In this document: positions 43,056 to 54,600 of the stretch, one piece after another | How the letters are laid out: every line of letters starts with the position of its first letter | Position numbering within the stretch: the stretch's first letter is position 1 | Source: Rhizomys pruinosus | Taxonomy: Eukaryota; Chordata; Mammalia; Rodentia; Spalacidae | Direction of reading: 5' to 3' | Length of the DNA: 64,000 bases | NCBI GenBank assembly: GCA_009823505.1 | Contig: VZQC01006732.1 | Span: 738,171 to 802,170 of the forward strand | Position numbers and translations under genes: made by a program | The notes under the pieces: model-generated | Told to the model about the DNA's origin: nothing | The model's input: only the letters and a program-made list of their open reading frames with translations | The model's database searches: none

Positions 43056-45318
43056 GCACTGGTCAGGGTATCATAGAATTAGCTTAGACTTAGCATCTAG
43101 TTGGATATAAGGACAAGGACAAAATAAGTTTTTATAATTTTTCTCAGTAACTGTTTTTCTTCTTCTTTATTCCATTTTCTTTCCTTTATGTCATTGTTTT
43201 CATTGCCAGGATTCTCTTTTGTTTTTTATGCTTTTAATAGAAATATGGATATTAATGTTTTGACATTGTGGAATTTTCTGTATTTTACAAGTTACTCAAC
43301 TTTTTGTAAGGCACTAAATAATGAGAGGAAGGGACAGAGAGACTAAAGAGGAAGAGGAGGAAGAGGAAGAAGAGGAAGAGGAGGAGGAGAAGGCGGAGGA
43401 ACAGGAGGAGAAGAGCAAGTGGGTTAAATTTCAGTAATCTAATAATTGAGATTATTATAACTTCTTTTATCCCTTGAGAGTAGATTAGAAGCTCATTCTG
43501 GGTGGTGGGATACCTGTATAAATTTTTTTCTACCATCTTGCATGTAATATATGGTCAAAAGATATTTATGGAAACAAATGAGTGAATTAGATCTTTTCTG
43601 TTCAGTCTTTACATTATTTAGTGTACTAATTCCATTCTTGGAGAAGCCACTGATTTTTATACTGAAAATGCTGGCTTCAGACATGTCTGGATTAAGTAGC
43701 TACCTTTGCCAGTGTATTGGTTAGCTCTATTATGAGTATGGTAGACAGTTATAAGCATATTTTTGGCTCCCTAGATTTGGAGCCTGTTCTGTGGCTGGGA
43801 AATCTTCCACTGTGAGGGGCTTCACTGGAAACCAGAGTGATCACTATAGGTTCCTAAGGTAAGGGCTGAGTGTAACACAAGTAACAGACACAGTGCAAAA
43901 CACCCCATCTCCTCACCCCCTCCAAATCACAATGAACCACTGGCCTTCTCCCTCCAGTCCACAGAGAGACTTCAGGGTCAATGCATATCCATCATTAGCA
44001 CTGTGAGCCCATGAGACTTTTACCTAAAATCTTATCTAGTTTCCTTAAGTCTCTGCCTTTTCTCCAAACTTGATTCTCCCAGCTTTTGCTTGACTAGAAT
44101 CTATAGTCAATTCCTTTTCTGCTTGGGTTTAACTTGTATTATTTTCAACCAAGAACTCTGACAACTGCAGGGAGGGTGAATAGAACACTGTGAAGCTTTG
44201 ATGAGACCATATAATTTTTTTTAAATCAATCAGTCTTTACATTTCCACTTATTAACACTAGTCAGAGTTCTCTGACCAGTGGGTCTCCAATTTGTGTTGG
44301 ATGAACAGCAAACATCAAACAATATGGGTTTTGTTCACTTTTATATTTCACAAGCCACTTACTTCCTAGCATACAGTAGGCACTAAATAAGTATTTTTGT
44401 TTAATTAATAAAGAAAATGTAATCATTCAAATTTAGAATTTCGGAAATGAATCTTATACCATCTAGGGTCCGCAAAGGAGTATGGGACTAGAAGAGACAC
44501 GAGTAGAAAATGTCCAGCTGCAGCAGCTGCAGTGAAATATAAGTTTGTGGTTTATGTCCCCATGAAACTTACAATCTAGCCAAGAAGAGGAGACGGACAT
44601 CTAAAAAACAGTTTGAGAACAATAAAAGCCAGAATTACATATAAACAAAGGGCAACTGGAGAAAGTGGCTGAAGAACGTACGTATTGTGTATATTTGACA
44701 TTCTTCTTTTGGTGTTTGTCTGTCAAATTATCCTTCATTTGCCAGGAATAAAGATGTGGGTGAGAAATAATCCAGGACAGAATATCCACATTCTCATTAT
44801 ATTCATTTGGAGTGATGTCAGCTGAGGCAATCACTGTCTGGGATCAGTGTCTTGATAGTCATAATACCAGGTCTGTCTGAGGCCAAATTGAGATTCAATT
44901 CCAATATCAATAGTGTTTTCAAGTTACAGAAGATGCAAAACTAGAAGCCGGGTTCAGTGACATCCCTGATATCTCTTTAAGTAGCAGCTAGGCACTGTAA
45001 AATCAGAATACCATTAAGGGAATTACAGTAATTTACTGCAGGAATAATCTGAACCCAAAGCTAGTGGGCAAGAAAAGTTTTGTAGCATGGTCCAGGGTAG
45101 GGAGTAGAGGATAGTAATTTAGAGGGAAAAGTTAACATTACCAAGCATAATACAAAAAATTATTTACAGAGTAGTATGCCCACCCTTTAAATTAAGAGAT
45201 GACCAGGGTTCCAAGATCTGACTCAGTGGCATGCTCTTTCTTGAAGAAAGAGACCTCTCACACTTCTTTCTTGCTTCCCATTTTATGCCCTTTAACATTT
45301 GAAAGAGACTTATTTTAG
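43056..45318. other. Single-copy DNA with minor repeats
   Basis: A polypurine tract lies at 43341-43412. A possible MIR/L2 3' end is at 44340-44405 (CATACAGTAGGCACTAAATAA). No gene recognised. Confidence 0.45.
43341..43412 (+). repeat. Imperfect (GGA)n polypurine tract
   Basis: GAGGAAGAGGAGGAAGAGG-type repeats over about 72 bp, purine-only except for two C. Confidence 0.9.
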
Positions 45319-45319
45319 C

Positions 45320-45466
45320 CGAGTGTGGTGGCACATGCCTTTAATCCCAGCACTCAGGAGGCAGAGGCAGGTAGATCTCTGAGTTCAAGGCCAGCCTGGT
45401 TTACAGAGTGAATTCAAGGCCAGCTGGGACTATAGGGAGACCCTGTCTCAAAAATACTGAAAAAAA
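45320..45466 (+). repeat. B1 SINE
   Basis: GCCGAGTGTGGTGGCACATG to CCCTGTCTCAAAAATAC. The flanks AGACTTATTTT and AGACATATTTT are the likely target duplication. Confidence 0.93.
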
Positions 45467-45805
45467 GACATATTTTTATCAATTTGGGAATAAATATGTT
45501 TTTTGCCTGTATTATTTTACTATCCTGAAATATAGAAATTCCTGAAATGATGAAGCTCCAACTTGAAACACTGGAGCAGTCTTTCCCCAAAATTTATAGT
45601 GTATTTTATTCGTTGTTGACTGTGTACTAACAGATTTGCAACAAATACCAAAACCAGAAAAAAAGTTACCATGAGGAAAAAGTGATTTCCTATATAACTA
45701 CTTAGATCTAGGATTTTTTCAGTGACAAAATTGCACCCCAGACCCATTAAATTAGAATCTCTAAGAGGAGGACTTACATATCAGCAATTTTAAGTTTCAC
45801 GCCTG
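45467..45805. other. Single-copy DNA
   Basis: No feature recognised. Confidence 0.4.
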
Positions 45806-46282
45806 TGATGGTTAATCCTGGGTGTCAACTTGACTGGACTAGGGATGAACAAATAAGAGAAAAAGGATCTTCGGATTGGACTAACTCAAGCCGGATAGCC
45901 CACCCCAAATGTAGGCATTACCTTCTGCCAGCAGGCAGTATAAAAGGCCATGGCAGAGGGAGCTGGTCCCTTTTTTCCTATGGCTTGCCTCTCTCATTGG
46001 TGAGTTTGTCTTGCTGCTGTGATCAACCTTTTGGATCCCAGCGTGTACTGAGACCAGTAGATCTCCTGAAATCCATCGGACCTTCAGCACCAGATTGGGA
46101 CTACTGAGACATCCAGCCTTGTGGACTGAGCAGTTCCCTGGATTCTCAGCCTCTCCAGTGCAGTGCGGCTGTTGTTGGACTCCTTGAGCTCTGACACGTG
46201 AGCAAAACAATAAATTTGTATATAGCTGTATATTCGTTCTATTGATTCTGTTTCTTTAGCAAACCCTGACTAATACAGCCCC
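45806..46282 (+). repeat. Old interspersed repeat ending CCTGACTAATACAG
   Basis: It opens GGTTAATCCTGGGTGTCAAC and closes GCAAACCCTGACTAATACAG, the layout of a widespread mammalian repeat. The segment GAGACATCCAGCCTTGTGGAC matches 6890-6910. It contains TATAAAAGG near 45950, but this is part of the repeat. Confidence 0.65.
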
Positions 46283-46539
46283 CTTTAGAGTTCAAATATG
46301 TAGCCAGAATTAAGAAAACTTGAACCCAAGACAGAAAACTAAAGACCACAGTTACAATAAATTAAAATTTTAAATGTTGGAGAATGTGACCATTTTATTT
46401 AAGAAAAATTTAGAGAGTAATCAGTGTACTATTAAATCTAAAATTTTTCATACTAGGGTCCTGTAGAAAAGGTAAAAATATGGGGATGGAACAATCCATC
46501 AAAGAAAAGAAGCAATATAAACATTTCTAACATTTAGCA

Positions 46540-47430
46540 AACATAAAAGTGGGTGATGCAATCTTATTCAGGAGCTTCCATGTTGAGAACACCTTTCTAC
46601 AAATTACACTTCTGAGGAGACAACTAGAAATGCTGGAGAAACAGGAACAAGAATTCTCCTGGAGATTATCAGAGAATCTACAAAAGCAACCAAGACTTGA
46701 CGGGCCACGATCCCAGAAAGAAGAAAACCGAGCTGACATTCTCTGCAACAAATTTCCCCAGGAGGATTCCCCAGGAGGAGAATTGCAGTCTTCTTCCACA
46801 AGAGCTGAACTTGAGTGGAGCAACACATAACAGAAACAGAGAAGCCAGTGGGGGTTACACTTGGAAGACCAGCATTGAAGTCAGGGTGCCAAGGTGTCAG
46901 AGACTTGAGGGACCAAGATCTTGGAGCTAGGAAATGCAAACAAATAAGCCCAGCATTTAGTGTTTCTCCCCCACCAAGGAACTTCTCAAATATCAATATG
47001 TTCAGAAAAGGACTGTGTAACCAAGTAACTTTCTACAAACAGCATTTATTTCTAGAAGTCTCAAAAGGCTGAACAGTCAAAGAAATTCAGAAACCTTCAA
47101 GAAGAGGAATCTAGTAAATATTCCAGACTCTCTGTGAGACTGCTAGAAATGTACTCTGGAAAGCAATCATCAAACTTCTCAAAACTGAAACTCAGATTGG
47201 AGTCTGCTAATGCTGATTGAACTGAAGTGACTTGTCTTACCCTTGTCGCCTAGCAAAGAAAGAAAAGACTCTAATTATGGAGAATGTATCACCATCTAGT
47301 AAGTTCCTCAGACACAAAGTCTACCATTTGTTCAAGACTGTGGGACAAAGAGAACAGAGAACAGTACATTCTGATGGTAGGAGTTTAAGTAAATGCCATC
47401 ACTGTAGAATTTGTTATGAAACTTCTTGAA
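46540..47430 (+). pseudogene. Possible decayed coding sequence, unidentified
   Basis: A 93-codon frame (46549-46830) contains LRRQLEMLEKQEQEFSW, a coiled-coil-like heptad pattern, then RLSENLQKQPRLDGPRSQ. A second frame (46815-47072) continues with protein-like composition (TLGRPALKSGCQGVRDL). A third stretch near 47100-47210 encodes SKYSRLSVRLLEMYSG. Frame changes without introns would fit an old processed pseudogene. I cannot identify the parent and see no poly(A) or target duplication; L1 3' sequence begins right after it. Confidence 0.3.
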
Positions 47431-47431
47431 A

Positions 47432-47745
47432 AACACAGGAATAGAATTGCCATGTGGAGATAATCTTATTAAGCAAAGTAAGTCATCTCAGAAAGACAAA
47501 TCATATGTTTTCTATCATTTTAGGACTTTAGATTTTTATATAAACAGATAAAATCATGAATGCAAATATGTCATGAAAGTATAAGTGAAATTGTCTAGGG
47601 GAACAAAGAGCCTAGAAGGAGGGGAAGGAGATAAAGTGCAATGATATGCTTGCAAGAAAATATCTCAGTGAACCTCATTACTATGTACGATGACTATATG
47701 CTAGTAAAAAATTGTTAAGCATCTTGACAAAATGACAGGCATAGG
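47432..47745 (+). repeat. L1 3' UTR, old, sense
   Basis: GCAAAGTAAGTCATCTCAGA, AAGACAAATCATATGTTTTC and GGGGAAGGAGATAAAGTG are typical of the L1 3' UTR. Confidence 0.65.
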
Positions 47746-48035
47746 AAGTACAGCAATGAGTAATTGTCTAGGCTTAGGGAGGAAAGATATATAAGTGATG
47801 GACAGAGGGATTTTTAGAATGGAGAACTTTTTCTGTATGGCACCATAATGGTAAATAAATGACATTAGTCAGACCCACAGAATGAGCAATATGTGATGGG
47901 TGAATGTCAAAAAAATATGCAGAATATTAATAATGGAGAGGCTGTGTATTTGTAGGGACAGAGGAAATGTGGGCACTCTTGATTCTAATCTCTGTGGCCA
48001 GAAAGCTTCTCTGAAAAAATAAAGGTTATAAAAAT
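47746..48035 (+). repeat. L1M 3' end, ancient
   Basis: GACCCACAGAATGAGCAATA, CAGAATATTAATAATGGAGA, GGGCACTCTTGATTCTAATC and the end CTGAAAAAATAAAGG follow an old mammalian L1 3' terminus. Confidence 0.6.
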
Positions 48036-48359
48036 TTGGCAATCATACCAAGAAATGGGACAAAGGAACTCTCAGCCACACAAAAAATAGAGCATTAGCC
48101 ACTAGTAGATCCAGGCTGGAAGGAAGCAAATGACAGTTTTCAAAAAAGAAAAAATAATACCATTCCAAAGGAAAACAGAAATGAAAAAAGAAATTGAAAC
48201 AAATATAACTTGTAAATACAAAGAAAAGTGACTATTTAGAACAATCATAGTAACCATAGTAATGAATGGTAACGTCAAAAGCATACATAACATTCAAATC
48301 TGTAAAAAAAAGCAAGGCAAAGCCCAGGAGGAAAGTAGTCTAGTGTCTGTCAGAAATTA
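48036..48359. other. A-rich unassigned DNA
   Basis: Probably eroded L1, but no block is clear enough to call. Confidence 0.3.
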
Positions 48360-48398
48360 TTATTATCCTATTTATGTATTTATTTATTTAGTGGTTTT

Positions 48399-48440
<42 letters not shown>

Positions 48441-48597
48441 CCGCATATCCATGCATGATATGGTGTGTGTATATAGGTCAGAAAACAATTTTCTGGAGTT
48501 GATTCTTCCTTCCACTATGTGGGAGCCAAAGCTCTAACTCAGGTCATTAAGCTTGGCAGCAAGTGTCTTTATGTGCTGAACTATCCTGCCAGCCCAG
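48360..48597 (-). repeat. B3 SINE, antisense, with (GT)n tail
   Basis: A (GT)n tract (48400-48438) is followed by TATAGGTCAGAAAACAATTT, CTTCCACTATGTGGGAGCC and CATTAAGCTTGGCAGCAAGT, then CTGAACTATCCTGCCAGCCC, the order of a reversed B3. Confidence 0.75.
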
Positions 48598-48649
48598 GAA
48601 ATAGATGTTATCTTAAAGCTATAACAAACCAAAGATGTATGTTACAATC

Positions 48650-49910
48650 TCTAAAGTAATCATTATAGTGTGATAAAAGTGCTCAAAACATAATAAAGTG
48701 AAATGGAATATTAAAATTATTTTTATTAATACAATAGTTGGCAAGGAACAAGACAGAGGAGATATAGATAGAAAATACTAAGTAAAAGCTTAAAAGCATA
48801 AAATGACATTAAATATAAATTAGTTACATACTTAAATAGAAAAGTTTATGAGAATACGTCTTTTAGAAAATTGTATGATGCACATCTTAGATTCAATTCC
48901 ACAGAGAAGAGTAAGAAATACAAAATGTAAAAGATAAATTGGTAGCAAAATCCAACAGAGAGCTGGCATATCAGAGTATCCTTTAAAAGAAAAGACATGA
49001 AACATTACCAAAAGCTAGTTCATAGTGGTGACACTCATAATGATCACTCATAATGATAAAAGTTATTCCAGTAATATAAATAAAACAATTCTGTATCTGT
49101 ATGCAACTAACAACATGGGTTCAAAATACAATAAACAAAAGTTGAAAAAAAATCAAACATAAAAGTGGAAGGTTTTAACAGTCATTTATGATAAATAATA
49201 AATCAAATAGCAACTAATCACGTGGATGTGGAAAATTTAAACAACATAATTAACAAATTCAATGCATATATAGACAGAACAATGTACACAAATGGCAGAA
49301 TTCACAGTGAAAATGAAATACTTTCCCATATTGACTCTAATTTTTCTCTACAATAAGCTTCAACATGTTTAAAAAGATTAAAGATATTCAAAACATACTC
49401 TCTGAAGTTAAACTAGACCTCATAATATAAATCGGGAATGACGTGTGACTCAATTGTGGAGCACTGGCCTGGCAGGTACAGAGCCTTGATTATGATTCCA
49501 GTGCTACACAAAAAAATAACATAACGTTGATGTCTAAATAGAAAGGTTTTGTAAATCAAGATCCTACTTTTAAATAAACCAAAGAAGTCACAATTAAATG
49601 AGAAAATACTTTATCTGAGTTATAATAAAACACGGTATTGTTCATTGAACCAAATGAACGTGTAAACATTACATAACAAAGTTTTGGATGCTTAATCCAG
49701 TGCTGAGGGGAATTATTGCTTTATAAACATACATTAGAAAAGAATAAAAAGCATGTTAACCTAAGTAAAAATCTAATGGAAAAGTCTCAAATGATGACTA
49801 AAACCAAAATAAATACATGGGAGGATCGACTAAAGAAAGCTTTTGAGTTAAATTAGTAAGAACTGCTGACAAGAAAAATATGGGAACTTGCACATTACCA
49901 ATATCTGTGA
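48650..49910 (+). repeat. L1M ORF2, ancient, sense, split by ID
   Basis: CAACATAATTAACAAATTCA with CATATATAGACAGAACAATG fits the endonuclease region. GGATGCTTAATCCAGTGCTG with CATACATTAGAAAAGAATA fits the linker before RT. All frames are destroyed. Confidence 0.6.
49443..49520 (+). repeat. ID-like SINE
   Basis: GTGTGACTCAATTGTGGAGC, ACTGGCCTGGCAGGTACAG and ATTCCAGTGCTACAC are ID-like with an A-rich end, inside old L1. Confidence 0.6.
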
Positions 49911-49928
49911 TTTAAAAATGGGATAGCT

Positions 49929-50130
49929 GGGGCTGGAGAGATAGCCTAGCGGTTAAGAGCGCTGACTGTTCTTGCAGAGGACCAGGGTTCGATCCCCAGC
50001 ACCCACATAGCAGCTGAAAACTGTCTTTAACTCCAGTTCCAGGGGAATCTGACACTGTTTTCTGATCTCCGCGGCATTGCATGACATGGGTGCACAAACC
50101 TACATGCAGACAGTTCATTCATACACATAC

Positions 50131-50169
<39 letters not shown>

Positions 50170-50172
50170 ATA
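49929..50172 (+). repeat. B2-class SINE with (ATAA)n tail
   Basis: GGGGCTGGAGAGATAGCCTA start, GGGTTCGATCCCCAGC box, and a tail of about ten AAAT units. Confidence 0.95.
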
Positions 50173-50187
50173 TAAAATAAAAATGTA

Positions 50188-50345
50188 GCCGGGTATGATG
50201 GTGCATGCCTTTAATCCCAGCACTTGGGAGGTAGAGGCAGGCAGATCTTTGTGAGTTCAAGGCCAGCCTGGTCTACACAGTGAGTTCCAGGACAGCTTGG
50301 GGCTGCAGGGAGAGACCTTGTCTCAAAAGACCAAAAAAAAGAAAA
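50188..50345 (+). repeat. B1 SINE
   Basis: GCCGGGTATGATGGTGCATG to CTTGTCTCAAAAGACC and an A-rich end followed by a run of G at 50347-50358. Confidence 0.95.
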
Positions 50346-50431
50346 AGGGGGGGGGGGAATATTACTACCAACATTTAAGATAGTAAAAAGATTTCCAGTC
50401 CTACCCCCACCATTAAGAACTTGGAACTCCA

Positions 50432-50666
50432 TGGGGCTGGAGATATGGCCTAGTGGTTAAGAGAGCCGACTGCTCTTGCAGAGGACCCGGGTTCGATCCC
50501 CAGCACACACATGGTGGCTGAGAACCGTCTTTAACTCTAGTTCCAGGGGAATCCAACACCCTCTTCTGACCTCCAAGGCATTGCAAGACATGGTGCACAA
50601 ACCTACATACAGACAGTACATTCATACACAGAAAAAAATAAATAAAATTTAAAAAAATTAAAAAAA
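50432..50666 (+). repeat. B2-class SINE
   Basis: GGGGCTGGAGATATGGCCTA to an A-rich tail. Target duplication AAGAACTTGGAACTCCA on the left and AAGAACTTGGACCTCCA on the right. Confidence 0.95.
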
Positions 50667-50683
50667 AAGAACTTGGACCTCCA

Positions 50684-51040
50684 AATCCCCTAGACAAAAG
50701 GCAAGCTAAATGACATTATTGTTATATTTCTGTTTATCTGAAAGCAACTATGTTGTTATAATGTGACTCTCTCAATGGGCCCTAGAATCCACCCACCAAT
50801 TATTTTCAGACTCTGTAATTACTGTATATGGGTGGAGAGTATGTATCCATATTTTAGAGTAATATAAAATTAATGGAGGAAAGTGTGAATTCCTAAACAT
50901 AAAAAAAAAGACTGAAAGAAAGATGCAGGACAGTTATGGCAGAATGCATGATCTGGGGTGGGGTCGGGTGGGGGGGGAGGGGAATATGCCTGAACTGAAT
51001 TGAAAATTGATGTATGAAATACACAAAACGTCAATAAAAA
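50684..51040 (+). repeat. L1 3' end
   Basis: CCACCAATTATTTTCAGACTC, GGGTGGAGAGTATGTATCC and GATGCAGGACAGTTATGGC lead to the terminal GTCAATAAAAAAAG. A third copy of AAGAACTTGGAACTCA follows at 51041. Confidence 0.85.
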
Positions 51041-51056
51041 AAGAACTTGGAACTCA

Positions 51057-51429
51057 TTACTTTTCTCCTCAAAACAAGAAATAAGCTGAATAAGCCCCTT
51101 TTAGATCTGTCCTAAAGCTGAGGTCACAAAGCAAATTCCTCTATGAAATTTGGAGACAGGTAGTACAGAAACTGAGCAACAACTGAGATAAGCTTACCTC
51201 AATCAAAAGCAGGTGGAGTCAAAACTTGGACTTCAGTGGAAATGGTAGGCAGTTGCTGTAGTCTGGATGAGACCATCTTGGGAAGGTCAAACTTTCCGTT
51301 TTGCCCCCAGGTGCTATACCAGGTTCTCATGGTGAAGAGCTAAATAACAAACACCTCATATTTCAAGCCAAGAGAGAAAGAAATTCATTGTTTTGTTTTT
51401 TTTTTTCATTGTTTTTAAATATATTATTA
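51057..51429. other. Single-copy DNA
   Basis: No feature recognised. Confidence 0.4.
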
Positions 51430-51782
51430 CAGTCACTTTTCTATTGCTGCGATAAAACCACCATGCCCAAGGGAACTTATAAAAGGAAAAGTTTATTTGA
51501 GCTTATGATGGTTCCAGGGAATGAGAGTCCAATGTGGCAGGGAAGCATGGTGGCCGGGGCTGGAGCATAAAACCAAAGTTCACTTCTCCAATGAGCACAG
51601 GAAGTCAAGAGAGATACTGGAGACTGCAAGGCTTGTTGAACTCACTAAGCCCACCCCAAGTGACGTACTTCCTCCAGCATGGCCACACCTTCCAAGATCT
51701 CCCAAAACGGCGCCACCAACTGGGGACAAAATGTCTGAATACTTGAAGCTTATGGGCTACACACTCAGTCAAACCACAACAG
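51430..51782 (+). repeat. Rodent mid-repetitive element, same family as 1113-1914
   Basis: AGTCACTTTTCTATTGCTGC, CCATGCCCAAGGGAACTTAT, GAGTCCAATGTGGCAGGGAA and the end CAGTCAAACCACAACAG show the family without insertions. The 147-codon frame across it is chance. Confidence 0.7.
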
Positions 51783-51981
51783 CAGGTGATTGCCTGTTTG
51801 AGATGTTAACAATCTATTTTAATGATTGTAATATGGGCAACCACGCTCAACTGAAAGGAAAGATCGGAAGTATTCTGTTACACAGTACCTGTTTTACCTG
51901 TGAGGCATGCAGCAGGACTGGACAGTGCACTGAGACTACTTTTAAAGTTTATACTGTAAGCTAGTTCAGTCAGTAGATTCC

Positions 51982-51982
<1 letters not shown>
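51783..51982. other. Single-copy DNA
   Basis: No feature recognised. Confidence 0.35.
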
Positions 51983-52023
<41 letters not shown>

Positions 52024-52156
52024 CAGGGTCTCACATTAGTCCCAGCTGGCCTGGAGCTCCCTCTGTAGATCAGGTTGGCCTTGAACTCACAGAGATCCAC
52101 CTGCCTCTGCCTTCTTAGCGCTGGGATTAAAGGTGTGTGCCACCATGCCTGGCTAG
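51983..52156 (-). repeat. B1 SINE, antisense, with long T run
   Basis: A run of more than 30 T is followed by GACAGGGTCTCACATTAGTC, CAGGTTGGCCTTGAACTCAC and GGGATTAAAGGTGTGTGCCA. Confidence 0.95.
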
Positions 52157-52305
52157 ATACCAGTTTTTAAATGATCGTAATTGTTGTTACTAGGAAAAGA
52201 GAGAATTTGGAATGACTTAAAAGCAAGAAAGAAAAATTGCAACCAACAGAAAATGGCTACAATATAGCAGATACCAAACTAAGTGTATTAATGATAACTT
52301 TGAGC

Positions 52306-52518
52306 TTTGAGGGGATTTAACGCAGTTGATTCAGAACTTTCCTACCATACATAAAGCCCTGGACTTGATTCCTAGCACTGGGTAAACTGGGTGCAGTGAA
52401 ACACAGGGATGATACTAACCTTTGGAAAGTGAGGGCATGAGGATCATAAGATCAAGGTCATTCCTGGCCACATCTGAAATTCTAGTTTAGCCTGAGATAA
52501 CATGATATCCTGTCACAA

Positions 52519-52530
<12 letters not shown>
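52306..52530 (+). repeat. B4 SINE (ID-B1 composite)
   Basis: An ID-like head (GACTTGATTCCTAGCACTGG) is followed by a B1-like body (GATCAAGGTCATTCCTGGCC) and a (AAT)n tail. Confidence 0.6.
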
Positions 52531-52555
<25 letters not shown>

Positions 52556-52557
52556 TT
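52519..52557 (+). repeat. (AAT)n microsatellite
   Basis: About twelve AAT units grown on the SINE tail. Confidence 0.92.
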
Positions 52558-52619
52558 TTAGCAATCTAAACATACCACTTAAAAGGCAAAGATTGTTAAA
52601 GTAGATTTTAAAACTGTTT

Positions 52620-53689
52620 TAAACTCAACTTAACTATATTATCTTTAGGAACCCCGCCTTGAATAAAAAGACAGGTTAAAAATGATATACGTTGTTAATA
52701 TTAATTGTTAAAAAGCTAGAATAATTTCAGACAAAAAAGAGTCTATAATAAGGACATTTTTCAGAAATAAAGAGTGATATTAGCTAAGATTAAAGAAGAC
52801 AGTTCTCCAAGAAAACATGAAACATCAGAGCTTCAAAATAGCTGAAGCAAAAACCGATGGGACTCCAAGGAGAAACAGACAAATCCACTGTCATGACTGA
52901 ATATTTCAAGACCCTCTTCCAGCAACTGTTGGACTGGGTAAGCAAAAAATTGGTCAAGACGTAGTTCAACTCAACAATACTTGACTGACACAGAATACTT
53001 TATCCAAAAACAGCAGAATACACATTCTTCTCAAGCCCACATAGAAAATGCACCAGGAGAGACCACACTTTGGGCTATAAAACACACCTCAGCAAATAAG
53101 AACAAATGGAAACCATATAAAGTACTATCTCAGACCGTAAGAGAATTAAATCAAATGATCTGGAAACCTCAAAATTTCTGGAGCTTAGATAACATTTCTG
53201 AATAACACATGGGTTAAAGAAGTTTAAAAAGAATTTTTGAAATATTTTGGATACCACAAAAATGAAAAAATAATCAAAATCTGTGGGGTACAACCAATGC
53301 AATGTGGGGGGAAAGAGGAATTAGAGTACTAAATGCACATATTAAAAAAGATTGAATATCAATTTTTTAAACTTCCACCTTAGTTAACTAGCAAAGAAAG
53401 GTATAAGGTATACTCCCAGTCTAACCATGTGAAAAATACCAAAGTCCCAGAGTCATTCCACAGTGTGTGTGACTAATATTACTAAATCCATGAGGGACAT
53501 TGCAAAACTTTAGTCAGGGCCAAGAGGAATCTATATACACTGACAACTAAATTAGTGTGATATTCTGGACAAGAGCCTAGAACAGAAAATAAGATGTTAT
53601 GTGAGGAATTGTAACAACTCATGGAGTACAGTTAACAATGTACCAACATTATTTCATTAGCTGTAAAAAGTATATGAATTAGAGATAGC
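52620..53689 (+). repeat. L1M ORF2 and 3' part, ancient
   Basis: CAGCAGAATACACATTCTTC, TCAAGCCCACATAGAAAATG and GGGCTATAAAACACACCTC are the L1 endonuclease region in old form. CAAAATCTGTGGGGTACAAC and GGGGGGAAAGAGGAATTAG are the linker. The part after 53420 is less certain. Confidence 0.65.
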
Positions 53690-53997
53690 TTAAATGAGGA
53701 GCCCCAGGTTGGTGGCACTGTTTGTGGACATAAGGAGGTGCAGCCTTGCTGGGGGAAGGAAGTCACTGGGGCTTTGAGAGTTCATAGCCTTGCCCCACTT
53801 TCAGTTTGTGGTTCCCACACGTCTTAGAGACATGAGCTTCTTGTCCCAACTGCCTCCTGCCACCATGCCTGTTGCTTGCTCCCATGCCTCCCCTGCCATT
53901 ATGGACTTGCCCTCTGGAACTGTAAACCCAAATAAATTCCTTTTATAAGATGCCTTGATATGTATTTTTTTTTAATCATAGCAACAGTAAAGTAACA
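53690..53997 (+). repeat. Rodent repeat ending AAATAAATTCCTTTTATAAG
   Basis: GTCACTGGGGCTTTGAGAG, GAACTGTAAACCCAAATAAA and CATAGCAACAGTAAAGTAAC follow the family whose 3' end is also at 29021. Confidence 0.6.
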
Positions 53998-54135
53998 CGG
54001 GGACTTAGTTTAGTTGGTAGAGTGCTTGCAGGTATAAATGCAGTACCTTGGGTTTGATCCCAGCACTGCATTAACCTGTCATGGTGGCACACTCCCATAA
54101 TCCTAGTTTTCAGGAGGTTGCAGTCCCTGACGCTT
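53998..54135 (+). repeat. B4 SINE, truncated
   Basis: An ID head (GGGACTTAGTTTAGTTGGTA, then GGGTTTGATCCCAGCACTG) is followed by a B1-like start (CATGGTGGCACACTCCCATA). Confidence 0.65.
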
Positions 54136-54600
54136 ACTTGTGTTCCATGGATGCCCCTATACATGTGTGCATACTAGCAACACTAAGTAGATTCAGGGGG
54201 TTAAGAAAAGTGTATGTGAAGTTGGGAGGAAAAAATGGAAAGAGTTGGAGGGGGAGGAATGGGGACAATTTGATCAAAAAACATGAATATCCTGTATGAA
54301 ATTCATGGGGCTGGAGAGATGGCTCAGTGTTTAAGAGAACTGGCTGCTCTTGCAGAGGACCCAGTGCCCTGCAACCATAGGGCAGCTAATAACCATCTGT
54401 AACTCCAGTTCTAAGGGGAAACCAACACCCGCTTCTGCCCTCTGCAGGCATTGTATGACATGGGTGCACTTACACACATACAGGCAATACAGTAATATGC
54501 ATAAAATAAAATAATAAATAAAATATTTTAAAACACATCAATAGCATGTATGAAATTCTCAAACAATAAATTTTAAAAATTCTAAAAAATAAACATGCTC
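54136..54600 (+). repeat. L1 3' end split by B2
   Basis: GGAAAGAGTTGGAGGGGGAG and GGACAATTTGATCAAAAAAC on the left, and GAAATTCTCAAACAATAAAT on the right, form an Lx-like 3' terminus. Confidence 0.6.
54306..54530 (+). repeat. B2-class SINE
   Basis: GGGGCTGGAGAGATGGCTCA start and (ATAA) tail. GTATGAAATTC lies on both sides. The body is older or of another subfamily than the copies at 40621 and 49929. Confidence 0.9.

Noticed and set aside
45950..45960. TATAAAAGG as a promoter
   Set aside because: It lies inside an old interspersed repeat and has no donor or exon structure downstream.
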